This document shows, piece after piece, positions 1 to 11,715 of a stretch of DNA of 64,000 bases (its first letter is position 1; every line of letters begins with the position of its first letter). The DNA is from Ornithodoros turicata. Lineage: Eukaryota; Arthropoda; Arachnida; Ixodida; Argasidae. A program made the translations under genes and the position numbers. The notes under the pieces were generated by a model that saw only the letters and a list, made by a program, of their open reading frames with translations, was not told the origin of the DNA and searched no databases. Location of the stretch: contig NC_088201.1 in the NCBI RefSeq assembly GCF_037126465.1, positions 501,001 through 565,000 of the forward strand. Reading direction: 5' to 3'.

Positions 1-3000
1 TTATTAATTAATATCCCAGAGTATCGGACCCGGGTCTCGTTCCCCTGTTGCACCCACGGTCGGCGCGTTTGCTCAAATCCTCGTCCAGACGGCCGTCCCA
101 GACGCCAAAATGACATTTTGATCAACTTTGATTGATAATAACACTTGATATAAAATTAATATCAGAGATGTCATCATCTAATTATTTAGTCTGTATATTA
201 TTAATTAATATCCCAGAGTATCGGACCCGGGTCTCGTTCCCCTGTTGCACCCACGGTCGGCGCGTTTGCTCAAATCCTCGTCCAGACGGCCGTCCCAGAC
301 GCCAAAATGACATTTTGATCAACTTTGATTGATAATAACACTTGATATAAAATTAATATCAGAGATGTCATCATCTAATTATTTAGTCTGTATATTATTA
401 ATTAATATCCCAGAGTATCGGACCCGGGTCTCGTTCCCCTGTTGCACCCACGGTCGGCGCGTTTGCTCAAATCCTCGTCCAGACGGCCGTCCCAGACGCA
501 AAATGACATTTTGATCAACTTTGATTGATAATAACACTTGATATAAAATTGATATCAGAGATGTCATCATCTAATTATTTAGTCTGTATATTATTAATTA
601 ATATCCCAGAGTATCGGACCCGGGTCTCGTTCCCCTGTTGCACCCACGGTCGGCGCGTTTGCTCAAATCCTCGTCCAGACGGCCGTCCCAGACGCCAAAA
701 TTACATTTTGATCAACTTTGATTGATAATAACACTTGATATAAAATTGATATCCCAGATGTCATAATCTAATTATTTAGTCTGTATATTATTAAGTAATA
801 TCCCAGAGTATCGGACCCGGGTCTCGTTCCCCTGTTGCACCCACGGTCGGCGCGTTTGCTCAAATCTTCGTCAAGACGGCCGTCCCAGACGCCAAAATGA
901 CATTTTGATCAACTTTGGTTGGTAATAACACTTGATATAAAATTGATATCAGAGATGTCATCATCTAATTAGCTAGTCTGTATATCATTAATTAATGTCC
1001 CAGAGTATCGGACCCGGGTCTCGTTCCCCTGTTGCACCCACGGTCGGCGCGTTTGCTCAAATCCTCGTCCAGACGGCCGTCCCAGACGCCAAAATGACAT
1101 TTTGATCAACTTTGATTGATAATAACACTTGATATAAAATTAATATCAGAGATGTCATCATCTAATTATTTAGTCTGTATATTATTAATTAATATCCCAG
1201 AGTATCGGACCCGGGTCTCGTTCCCCTGTTGCACCCACGGTCGGCGCGTTTGCTCAAATCCTCGTCCAGACGGCCGTCCCAGACGCCAAAATGACATTTT
1301 GATCAACTTTGATTGATAATAACACTTGATATAAAATTAATATCAGAGATGTCATCATCTAATTATTTAGTCTGTATATTATTAATTAATATCCCAGAGT
1401 ATCGGACCCGGGTCTCGTTCCCCTGTTGCACCCACGGTCGGCGCGTTTGCTCAAATCCTCGTCCAGACGGCCGTCCCAGACGCCAAAATGACATTTTGAT
1501 CAACTTTGATTGATAATAACACTTGATATAAAATTAATATCAGAGATGTCATCATCTAATTATTTAGTCTGTATATTATTAATTAATATCCCAGAGTATC
1601 GGACCCGGGTCTCGTTCCCCTGTTGCACCCACGGTCGGCGCGTTTGCTCAAATCCTCGTCCAGACGGCCGTCCCAGACGCCAAAATGACATTTTGATCAA
1701 CTTTGATTGATAATAACACTTGATATAAAATTAATATCAGAGATGTCATCATCTAATTATTTAGTCTGTATATTATTAATTAATATCCCAGAGTATCGGA
1801 CCCGGGTCTCGTTCCCCTGTTGCACCCACGGTCGGCGCGTTTGCTCAAATCCTCGTCCAGACGGCCGTCCCAGACGCAAAATGACATTTTGATCAACTTT
1901 GATTGATAATAACACTTGATATAAAATTGATATCAGAGATGTCATCATCTAATTATTTAGTCTGTATATTATTAATTAATATCCCAGAGTATCGGACCCG
2001 GGTCTCGTTCCCCTGTTGCACCCACGGTCGGCGCGTTTGCTCAAATCCTCGTCCAGACGGCCGTCCCAGACGCCAAAATTACATTTTGATCAACTTTGAT
2101 TGATAATAACACTTGATATAAAATTGATATCCCAGATGTCATAATCTAATTATTTAGTCTGTATATTATTAAGTAATATCCCAGAGTATCGGACCCGGGT
2201 CTCGTTCCCCTGTTGCACCCACGGTCGGCGCGTTTGCTCAAATCTTCGTCAAGACGGCCGTCCCAGACGCCAAAATGACATTTTGATCAACTTTGGTTGG
2301 TAATAACACTTGATATAAAATTGATATCAGAGATGTCATCATCTAATTAGCTAGTCTGTATATCATTAATTAATGTCCCAGAGTATCGGACCCGGGTCTC
2401 GTTCCCCTGTTGCACCCACGGTCGGCGCGTTTGCTCAAATCCTCGTCCAGACGGCCGTCCCAGACGCCAAAATGACATTTTGATCAACTTTGATTGATAA
2501 TAACACTTGATATAAAATTAATATCAGAGATGTCATCATCTAATTATTTAGTCTGTATATTATTAATTAATATCCCAGAGTATCGGACCCGGGTCTCGTT
2601 CCCCTGTTGCACCCACGGTCGGCGCGTTTGCTCAAATCCTCGTCCAGACGGCCGTCCCAGACGCCAAAATGACATTTTGATCAACTTTGATTGATAATAA
2701 CACTTGATATAAAATTAATATCAGAGATGTCATCATCTAATTATTTAGTCTGTATATTATTAATTAATATCCCAGAGTATCGGACCCGGGTCTCGTTCCC
2801 CTGTTGCACCCACGGTCGGCGCGTTTGCTCAAATCCTCGTCCAGACGGCCGTCCCAGACGCAAAATGACATTTTGATCAACTTTGATTGATAATAACACT
2901 TGATATAAAATTGATATCAGAGATGTCATCATCTAATTATTTAGTCTGTATATTATTAATTAATATCCCAGAGTATCGGACCCGGGTCTCGTTCCCCTGT

Positions 3001-4583
3001 TGCACCCACGGTCGGCGCGTTTGCTCAAATCCTCGTCCAGACGGCCGTCCCAGACGCCAAAATTACATTTTGATCAACTTTGATTGATAATAACACTTGA
3101 TATAAAATTGATATCCCAGATGTCATAATCTAATTATTTAGTCTGTATATTATTAAGTAATATCCCAGAGTATCGGACCCGGGTCTCGTTCCCCTGTTGC
3201 ACCCACGGTCGGCGCGTTTGCTCAAATCTTCGTCAAGACGGCCGTCCCAGACGCCAAAATGACATTTTGATCAACTTTGGTTGGTAATAACACTTGATAT
3301 AAAATTGATATCAGAGATGTCATCATCTAATTAGCTAGTCTGTATATCATTAATTAATGTCCCAGAGTATCGGACCCGGGTCTCGTTCCCCTGTTGCACC
3401 CACGGTCGGCGCGTTTGCTCAAATCTTCGTCAAGACGGCCGTCCCAGACGCCAAAATGACATTTTGATCAACTTTGGTTGATAATAACACTTGATATAAA
3501 ATTGATATCAGAGATGTCATCATCTAATTATTTAGTCTGTATATTATTAAGTAATATCCCAGAGTATCGGACCCGGGTCTCGTTCCCCTGTTGCACCCAC
3601 GGTCGGCGCGTTTGCTCAAATCCTCGTCCAGACGGCCGTCCCAGACGCCAAAATGACATTTTGATCAACTTTGATTGATAATAACACTTGATACAAAATT
3701 AATATCAGAGATGTCATCATCTAATTATTTAGTCTGTATATTATTAATTAATATCCCAGAGTATCGGACCCGGGTCTCGTTCCCCTGTTGCACCCACGGT
3801 CGGCGCGTTTGCTCAAATCCTCGTCCAGACGGCCGTCCCAGACGCCAAAATGACATTTTGATCAACTTTGATTGATAATAACACTTGATATAAAATTAAT
3901 ATCAGAGATGTCATCATCTAATTATTTAGTCTGTATATTATTAATTAATATCCCAGAGTATCGGACCCGGGTCTCGTTCCCCTGTTGCACCCACGGTCGG
4001 CGCGTTTGCTCAAATCCTCGTCCAGACGGCCGTCCCAGACGCCAAAATGACATTTTGATCAACTTTGATTGATAATAACACTTGATATAAAATTAATATC
4101 AGAGATGTCATCATCTAATTATTTAGTCTGTATATTATTAATTAATATCCCAGAGTATCGGACCCGGGTCTCGTTCCCCTGTTGCACCCACGGTCGGCGC
4201 GTTTGCTCAAATCCTCGTCCAGACGGCCGTCCCGGACGCCAAAATGACATTTTGATCAACTTTGATTGATAATAACACTTGATATAAAATTAATATCAGA
4301 GATGTCATCATCTAATTATTTAGTCTGTATATTATTAATTAATATCCCAGAGTATCGGACCCGGGTCTCGTTCCCCTGTTGCACCCACGGTCGGCGCGTT
4401 TGCTCAAATCCTCGTCCAGACGGCCGTCCCAGACGCCAAAATGACATTTTGATCAACTTTGATTGATAATAACACTTGATATAAAATTGATATCAGAGAT
4501 GTCATCATCTAATTATTTAGTCTGTATATTATTAATTAATATCCCAGAGTATCGGACCCGGGTCCCGTTCCCCTGTTGCACCC
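1..4583. repeat. 197-bp satellite array with higher-order structure
   Basis: About 23 head-to-tail copies of a unit of ~197 bp, running from the window edge to where the last copy diverges near 4584. Each unit has an AT-rich half (attattaattaatatccc) and a GC-rich half containing cggacccgggtctcg. Most copies are nearly identical. Variants recur in fixed order: a one-base loss (cagacgcaaaatg) near 500, 1877 and 2861, then attacattttg, cataatctaat, ggttggtaataac and a gctagtctg copy. The block is therefore repeated as a unit of about 1377 bp (7 copies) and about 984 bp (5 copies). Short open frames in it start at TTG and simply follow the repeat, so they are not genes. Confidence 0.97.
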
Positions 4584-6150
4584 GGGGTGTGCCCTTTGGA
4601 TATCCGGAAGGAATAGTCCTTCGCCTTTCGAACTGTTTCCGAGTTTCGACGCATGCGTATTACGGTAATACTAGAACTTAGTGCGCGGGACGCCTAAGAA
4701 CGGATGCTTGTCTGGGACGCATGTTTAAAGGCCCAGGGTGCATCAGGGTTAACACTCACACACCGTGCGGTGGTTGATATGCGGCCTGGAGGATGTACTG
4801 ATTCAAAATAGGCTATGACATTTCAAAAATTTTACTTTCTTTGTCGAAAAATCATGGTCTAAAAATGGGTCCTGTGCAAAAATCGACGAAATCCCCATAG
4901 GCGCAATGCATTAAAATTCATTTGACCTGGGTGCACTAGATATACATTCTGCTGCTGCCATTCTTGTTTCCAGGAGTTCTTTACATGTTGTTCTTACTTC
5001 TTAGACGATGACATCTTAAAATTTTTATTCGGTTTTGGTGTTAATTGGCATAAACGCAATTTCTCATTGTACTCCTGTCCTGTAAGGCCGCTTCCCGCAA
5101 TGCAGTTCGGTATAGCGGTGGAGCGTGCCGACGGGAGGGTGACCGCGAATTCTGCGAATGCTTCGATCACCGAGGTGGCTGATTGGTCGTCTGAGTCTAC
5201 CACAGCAGGGCTCGCTTTGGAAGACAAATATTGAGTTGAGCGTTGAACATGCTATGTAATATATGATAGTAAGTGCTGGAGTAGACTGAAATATATTTAT
5301 CAGTTTTAACGAATGGTACTTACCTCAGGTTGAAGCTGGAGTTATATCAAGTATACGTAAGCACGTACTATCATGAGGAACAGTCCCACCTTTTGTCCCC
5401 TCCCTTACCGTGGACCTTATTCTGCGTTTCTTTTCACTTGCAGCATCCACCTGGAGTTTCCGAGGGCATGCAAGGCCTGCCTCATGAACCTATGGCTTAA
5501 CGTCCTAGAAAAATGAACAAATAAATATGTTCACATCGTGCTCGAATATTTCCCTGGAATACACAACTCTCCACGTCAGACGGCGAAAGAGGGGAGGGTT
5601 GAGTCTTTGAAGGGAAACATGATAGTAAAGGGGCGTTCACACGGGCCGATTTTCAGCACCAACTCAGACCAACTCGAAGCAACGTCTTTGGACCAACTTC
5701 AAGACGGTACCGTCTCCACGTTCACACGTACCAACTCGTTAGCTCCGCCCACAACGAACCTTACGGCAATCGGGGTGTCTCTAAGATAAAAGGGATTACG
5801 CTGCCTGTCGAGGCGGTGTTTCAAGGATACTTGAAATGAATGTAGATAAGGGGAAGTTCCTCCACAGAAATGACATTATCGGGTGTTATCGTGTACGAAG
5901 ATATCACCAAAGTATCCGTTTTTATCTTCACATTGGTTTTGTAATGTCAATGTCGTCCGCCATGACGGAGGCAAACGACGTACTGCCGAGCATTGCTGTT
6001 GCAGGAGAGAAAGAGACAAAGAATGGCCGGCAAATAGAGTTCAATTTGAACATCGTGGATCATGTGCCAACCACGTGGAACGGCACAACGACAGACGACA
6101 AGTGTGGACTTGGCGGGCAGCCAAGGGGTACTTGGGGGTACTTGGCGGGC
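4584..6150. other. Intergenic sequence, no gene recognised
   Basis: Unique-looking sequence between the satellite and the MULE. The longest open frames (about 80-140 codons, 5538-6311) overlap each other and resemble nothing I recognise. A stretch from about 5632 begins ggggcgttcacacggg and contains repeated ccaactc motifs. That resembles the end of a DNA transposon, but I found no matching inverted end, so no family is assigned. Confidence 0.5.
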
Positions 6151-6157
6151 GCTTATG

Positions 6158-6383
6158 GTCAAATGATCCAACGAGTCAAATGTTCCAACAGGTCATAAGC
6201 TCCAAAAAGTCACGTGACAGGCGAGTCAAAAGCTCCAAAGCGTCAAATGCTCCAACCGCGTCAAAAGATCCACACGGGTTCCGTATTGTTCAATATTATC
6301 TCGTCCTCTGAGCGTCAAATGCTCCAACCGCGTCAAAAGATCCACACGGGTTCCGTATTATTCAATATTATCTCGTCCTCTAA
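6158..6383. repeat. Left terminal modules of the MULE
   Basis: Degenerate copies of a ~16-17-bp module (ggtcaaatgatccaac, gagtcaaatgttccaac, gagtcaaaagctccaaa and others). They are followed by a 72-bp segment present twice in tandem, starting at 6240 and 6312. The same module occurs inverted at the right end of the element, so these are terminal or subterminal transposase-binding candidates. Confidence 0.75.
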
Positions 6384-7838
6384 CCAACTTTCTAGCGATG
6401 CCTTGTACCAGAAAGTTTTTTGTTTTTTTTTTTTCGAAGAACAACATCCAGTGAAACTCAAGTCGAAAGGGTAACGTACTCTTCAGTGTTTTCGTGTCCC
6501 CTGCCATGTATGTAAACTTATTAACCTTGGACATGGGCAATGACCGTAACCCCTGAACGACAGGAATGGGCTTATTCTGGGAAGCAGGACGTCGTGTGCA
6601 AACTTGGAGTTGAAGTCAGTAATTCCGTATTGTTCAATATTATCTCGTCCTCTGACCGAAGAAGAACGTCCAGTGAAACTCAAGTCGAAAGAGTAACGTA
6701 ACGTGTACAAAGGGTTCGTTGCACTCATCAGTATTTTCTTGTCCCCTGCCATGTATGTAAACTTATTAACCTTGGACATGGTCAATGACCGTAACCCCTG
6801 AACGACAGGAATGGGCTTATTCTGGGAAGCAGGACGTCGTGTGCAAACTTGGAGTTGAAGTCAGTAATTCCGTATTGTTCAATATTATCTCGTCCTCTGA
6901 CCGAAGAAGAACGTCCAGTGAAACTCAAGTCGAAAGAGTAACGTAACGTGTACAAAGGGTTCGTTGCACTCATCAGTATTTTCTTGTCCCCTGCCATGTA
7001 TGTAAACTTATTAACCTTGGACATGGTCAATGACCGTAACCCCTGAACGACAGGAATGGGCTTATTCTGGGAAGCAGGACGTCGTGTGCAAACTTGGAGT
7101 TGAAGTCAGTAATTCCGTATTGTTCAATATTATCTCGTCCTCTGACCGAAGAAGAACGTCCAGTGAAACTCAAGTCGAAAGAGTAACGTAACGTGTACAA
7201 AGGGTTCGTTGCACTCATCAGTATTTTCTTGTCCCCTGCCATGTATGTAAACTTATTAACCTTGGACATGGTCAATGACCGTAACCCCTGAACGACAGGA
7301 ATGGGCTTATTCTGGGAAGCAGGACGTCGTGTGCAAACTTGGAGTTGAAGTCAGTAATTCCGTATTGTTCAATATTATCTCGTCCTCTGACCGAAGAAGA
7401 ACGTCCAGTGAAACTCAAGTCGAAAGGGTAACGTAACGTGTACAAAGGGTTCGTTGCACTCATCAGTATTTTCTTGTCCCCTGCCATGTATGTAAACTTA
7501 TTAACCTTGGACATGGTCAATGACCGTAACCCCTGAACGACAGGAATGGGCTTATTCTGGGAAGCAGGACGTCGTGTGCAAACTTGGAGTTGAAGTCAGT
7601 AATTCCGTATTGTTCAATATTATCTCGTCCTCTGACCGAAGAAGAACGTCCAGTGAAACTCAAGTCGAAAGAGTAACGTAACGTGTACAAAGGGTTCGTT
7701 GCACTCATCAGTATTTTCTTGTCCCCTGCCATGTATGTAAACTTATTAACCTTGGACATGGGCAATGACCGTAACCCCTGAACGACAGGAATGGGCTTAT
7801 TCTGGGAAGCAGGACGTCGTGTGCAAACTTGGGGTTGA
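6384..7838. repeat. 245-bp tandem repeat inside the MULE
   Basis: Five almost identical full copies of a 245-bp unit begin at about 6540, 6785, 7030, 7275 and 7520. A diverged partial copy lies upstream (6384-6539, containing a run of T) and a truncated copy downstream (7765 to about 7838). Each unit contains ccctgaacgacaggaatggg and cttgtcccctgccatgtatg. The last copy stops just before the TATA box, so the array is the upstream region of the transposase gene. Minus-strand 82-codon open frames in it overlap by 4 bases from unit to unit and follow the repeat, so I do not call them genes. Confidence 0.95.
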
Positions 7839-7847
7839 ACGAAGGGG

Positions 7848-7854
7848 TATAAAA
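7848..7854 (+). promoter_or_regulatory. TATA box of the MULE transposase gene
   Basis: The motif tataaaa sits in a GC-rich setting (ggggtataaaacctgg), 101 bp before the ATG at 7955. Transcription would start near 7880. No ATG lies between there and 7955, so the proposed start codon is the first in the transcript. Confidence 0.65.
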
Positions 7855-7954
7855 CCTGGACTGGGCGGTCCGAAAACATTCGGGAGCAGAGGTCATCTTC
7901 ACGGTTCTCGCTGTCCGAACTGCAAGCATACATCCACCTTGATTGCCTGGTTGA

Positions 7955-9840
7955 ATGGACCTCGACTTCGGTGCCCCGACTTTTGTCCCATCCAGTTATC
8001 GCTCGAAGCATCAAGTGATTCAGTACCGAAGCAAACGATGGCCAAATGCAGTGTTAGAGTTTGCATTCAAATCTACAAACAAGAAGGACCCCAGTATCCA
8101 GTACTACAGGTATGTATAACTTTTAAGTGGACATTCTGATACCGTTATACTAAGTTCGATAGCAGCAGTACTCGGTGTTTAAAAGTTGGTTACCTATATT
8201 TTTTTTCTTTTTCTTAGAATGTCGGACCGCAGAGTGAATTCATATTAATGCCGGACGATTCGTGAATGCTTCTTTTACAGATGCACGAGCTGTTATCGCC
8301 TGAGCAGGTTGGCGAGGGGAACCAACGAAACCTCGTCTGTTGCCCACGTCACGCTGCAAAACGGCGTCATGAGGACAGACCCGGATCATCCATCGACACC
8401 GCACAGCTGTGACCCCGCCGAGGATGCAGAGGCGGCCACAGTCCTTTCCAGGCGTTACATGTATGAAGTCCGAACAGACGTACGGACCAGCAGAAAGAGA
8501 CCTCGGCAGGCATTCGACGAAGCAGTGTCTGCTGTACAGGTCAGGTTTCAAGATGACGACGCGAGTCTTCAAAATGACATCAAACGCCAGATGAGCACCA
8601 GCTACGGTTTTGCCTCCAAAAGACGTGCGTTGTCGCGCAATCGACACGCAAACATTCCGAAGGGAAACTCCATTGACGCCATACTTCCGGAGCTGCGAAT
8701 TACGAAGGATGGCCAGCAATTTCTTCAACTGGAAGACAAGACTGAAGGGAGGAGACTGCTCGTATTTTACGCCGAGAAGGACCTGGACGCCTTCGCAAAC
8801 ACGGAGTACATCCTGGGGGATGGCAACTTCAAGTATAATCCATCCGAATTTCACAGCCCTGGACAGCTGTACAGAATACATGCAATTGTCAAAGGCGAAG
8901 CGCACCCCATAGTGTACGCATTGATGCAGGCAACAGATGTGAGAGCGTACCAAGCGGTGTTCCACACCTTGAAGGAGTCCATGGTGCGACGATTTGGTCA
9001 CGTCGGGAGCCTATCCACTACGGCGACCTGGCTATTTGACTATGAGTCTGCAGCAATACGGGCAGCACTCAATGTGTTCCAGACAGCGACGGGTGAACCC
9101 AACGTGAGTACGAGATCACAGTAGTGTTCTCATCTTATTGGCTATATTGTTCTTGCTGCAACGTATATAAATGTTTCTTCTTATTCCTTATTCCTTTCCT
9201 TTCTTCTTCATTGATTACGCAGGTGCGAGGCTGCGCCTTTCACTATGCCAAGGCCATCAACAAGAAGCGAGACGAGCTCGGTCTGAAGGTGTTGTGCAGA
9301 GAGAACGCCGAAGTCAACCGATGGTTTGTTCGAGTGAGGCATCTGCCGTTCGTTCCTGACGACTTCCGCCTGGCCTTCGCCGACGACATCCTTTCTGTGA
9401 AGCCGGACCTGCCTCCACTACATGCGGCGCGTCTGGCGCTGTTTGACCGGTACTACCGAGCGTACTGGCTCACGAACAGCCTGCTGAAGGACCGCTGGGG
9501 ACAATTTGGGAACCGAGGACCGAGGACCACAAACCACGTAGAAGGCTGGCACAATGGCCTGCACAGTCGGTTCACGTGTCGTCACCCAAACCTGGCCGAG
9601 TTCCTGGAGTTCCTGCGAGTCAGTCAGCACGCCGTGCAAAACAGAGTCCAGGCCCTTCTGTTGGACCCGTTGGCAGTGCCAACCCCGACGTCAGCTGCAG
9701 TACGGGAGAGAAACGCGAGCCTATTGCAAGAAATGGACTCCTTCTCGTGGTACTTGAGCACAAGTCCGGTATCTTTTATGGACCTGACCACGTACCTAGA
9801 CAGAATCGCCTTGGTTGGTGTCCTGCCGTCGGAAAGTTAG
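7955..9840 (+). CDS. MULE transposase with FLYWCH-like N-terminus (3 exons)
   Basis: Exons 7955-8109, 8281-9103 and 9223-9840 join in frame to give 531 aa. Both introns are GT-AG (donors AG|GTATGT and AAC|GTGAGT). The N-terminus (about residues 10-60) has spaced aromatic and basic residues, a Trp and a C-x2-C, arranged like a FLYWCH zinc finger and split by the first intron. The MULE core follows: LGDGNFKY (D232), the HAIVKGEAHPIVYALM stretch, FDYESAAIRAAL (D305), then GCAFHYAKAI (C330, H333) and TNHVEGWHNGLHSRF (about residues 430-445). MULE transposases cut and paste their own element by binding its terminal repeats. The open frame, intact splice sites, TATA box and terminal modules suggest a recently active copy. 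A host-domesticated gene is the alternative, but the flanking target duplication argues against it. The long antisense frame at 8240-9001 is a shadow. Confidence 0.85.
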
Positions 9841-9883
9841 CGTCCGCACATTTTGTATCTAATGTAAATATTGTTATATTCCA

Positions 9884-9889
9884 ATTAAA
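9884..9889 (+). other. Poly(A) signal (ATTAAA) of the MULE gene
   Basis: The common variant signal attaaa lies 44 bp after the transposase stop codon and before the right terminal modules. This is consistent with a short 3' UTR inside the element. Confidence 0.5.
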
Positions 9890-9952
9890 TAGTTGCTTTC
9901 ATTTCCACATCTCTGTTCGGTCATTTTCCCTGACCAATTGTATAACCACGGG

Positions 9953-10106
9953 GCGTCAAAAGATCCAACCGGGTCAAAAGCTCCAACGCGTCAAAAGCTC
10001 CAACCGGGTCGAAAGCTCCAACGCGTCAAAAGATCCAACGGGTCAAAAGATCCACTGTTGGATCTTTTGACTCGTTGGAGCTTTTGACGCGTTGGAGCTT
10101 TTGACG
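9953..10106. repeat. Right terminal modules and hairpin of the MULE
   Basis: About six direct copies of a ~17-bp module (gcgtcaaaagctccaac and variants, some with gatcc) run from 9953 to 10050. About three copies follow in the opposite orientation (ggatcttttgactcg, ttggagcttttgacg) to 10106. The switch point near 10054 forms a strong hairpin (gtcaaaagatcca / tggatcttttgac). The inverted copies match the left end of the element and define the right terminus. Confidence 0.85.
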
Positions 10107-10123
10107 TGGAATCCTTGGCGGGC

Positions 10124-11276
10124 AGCTGATACGCCACGATAACGCTTCCGAAAACGTGCTGATTCATTGATCGTATCATTTCCGTAGAGTGCTAAAACTC
10201 CCCGCATACGAAATGAAGTCTCATTTCATACGCCAAAGAGTAAGATTCCATTTACTTGTCAAAAGGTATATTGTCAACAGAAGCTGTTTCACATTGTTGC
10301 ATTCTCCACAAGTGCAAGATGATGACGTCACCTTTCTAGCAAAGGCTGTTTAGGCTGGACATCGTTTCAGAGTCCAGTACACTTTGGCATGTGGGACACA
10401 AATGCTCATTGAGATGTGCAACTGCAATGCATATTCTGAAATAAAATGTTGGCTGTCCATAATTCTCCTACTGCGAATATTCTCCGTCCAGATGGGTTCA
10501 CCCAGTCCTACAGCATGGAGCAACAGCAGAGCTAATAACGTATGTGACAACCTTTGAAACATTCTTTCCACTGGACACTCGTCTTTCAAACCAAGAGCTA
10601 CCGCAGCCTTCAGTGTTACATAACAGTGGTTACACAACACATAAGGACAACTTTTCTTTTGTTTGACGAAGAATCACTTGGTGCGCATTATGCAGCCACT
10701 ACACTGGCTGCCCTGCAAATAAACTCCGGCTTACTTATTCAAATATCAGAAAAGTATGAATAGATAGGACAAGTCTAAAAATGGTGTGTAGACAATAGAG
10801 TCTCCAAAACGCACTGAAAGAGAGAAAAAGAAAGGAAGGGAAAAAAATAGACGAGGCAATCGTGGGTCTGCAGAAAGCCGGATCTCTTTGGCGCACTGCC
10901 AAACACGCATGAAATGCACTTGAACATACTGTTGTGACATGTCTAAAATGGGCATGAAATCTATAGAACGAGCTCCCTCCGACCAGCGGATTTCTTGCAC
11001 GAAAAGGAAAAACAGGTTGTAAATAAGCTTCGCTTCAGTGTCCATCCCAAGTTGAGGATCGTAATCCTCTCTGTGGGATAGAGAACTGTCCCGATGATGT
11101 AAAGGTGAGCTCAATGTCGTGCACCCCTGATGATGAGCACCCCTGAAGGGAACCCATCGTGGGCGTGACGCGGAAACGCATATGCTCGCTCGTGGAACCC
11201 AGTGTCGATACTCTGAAGCGTAGCATATTTAGTGACAATGAAAAAATGGCTAGGAAGCAAGCGAGCTGGTCAAGAT
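10124..11276. other. Intergenic sequence, no gene recognised
   Basis: I see no recognisable gene or RNA. Several open frames of 69-122 codons occur on both strands (for example 10746-11114 minus). They lack any domain I know and have no paired splice context. Confidence 0.5.
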
Positions 11277-11368
11277 GATGCATAATGTAAAACCCCCGAG
11301 ACCACGAAAGGACAGACACAACACCAAGTCTCAAGACTTTGTGTCTCGGGGTTTTACATTATGCATAG
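11277..11368. repeat. Small hairpin repeat, copy 1
   Basis: The two ends are inverted copies: gatgcataatgtaaaacccc on the left and ggggttttacattatgcat on the right, with gagaccacgaaaggacagac inside. A relative lies at 62465-62596 in the last SMC3 intron of this window. Homology continues outside the hairpin (ggctaggaagc), so this is part of a dispersed family. The family is unknown to me. Confidence 0.75.
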
Positions 11369-11715
11369 TTAGTGACTCTACCAACCCTCGCAACAATACG
11401 AAGAATTTCGTGAGTGTGAGCATTCTACGGAAACTATACCATAAAGGTCACAATCGATCGACTTGAAAGGAATCACTTATTGTTAACGGATTTTCTGGAA
11501 ATAACATTTTTGGTTTCGGAACTGGAGTTGCATACTGCGTTATTCTCAAACCCAAGTGTATGGCAGCTAAAGTCTCCAGCACGTGTCCTCCCAACTCGCC
11601 GAATGCATTGAAGGCCGGGAGATCGCCATATTTCCTTGACCTCCAAATGTTCGACTGTGGCCGAATGACCGCCGTGACCTTCGACTGCGCTGTCTGGATG
11701 TTTTCTCTGGGTTCT

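Larger units (their letters stand above)
6151..10113 (+). mobile_element. MULE (Mutator-like) DNA transposon, near complete
   Basis: The element encloses a MULE transposase gene. Both ends carry tandem modules of the form gtcaaaagctccaac, in opposite orientation at the two extremes. The 10-bp word cttggcgggc lies directly outside each end (6141-6150 and 10114-10123), which fits the 8-11 bp target duplications known for MULEs. An alternative reading uses the longer match cttggcgggcagc at 6109-6121 and puts the left end about 30 bp further out. Internal order: left modules, a 72-bp duplication at 6240-6383, a 245-bp tandem array, TATA box, three-exon transposase gene, ATTAAA signal, right modules. 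Total length is about 3.96 kb. Confidence 0.8.

Noticed and set aside
132..4681. Series of 61-72-codon frames at 197-bp spacing
   Set aside because: Each is the same satellite unit read from a TTG codon. They are not genes.
5538..6311. Overlapping 83-142-codon frames
   Set aside because: They lie in two competing frames without homology, and the 3' parts run into MULE terminal modules.
6483..8014. Minus-strand 82-165-codon frames upstream of the MULE gene
   Set aside because: They are translations of the 245-bp repeat. The longest also runs through the transposase promoter and first exon on the wrong strand.
8240..9001. 253-codon antisense frame
   Set aside because: It is a shadow of the second MULE exon, which has clear transposase motifs on the plus strand.
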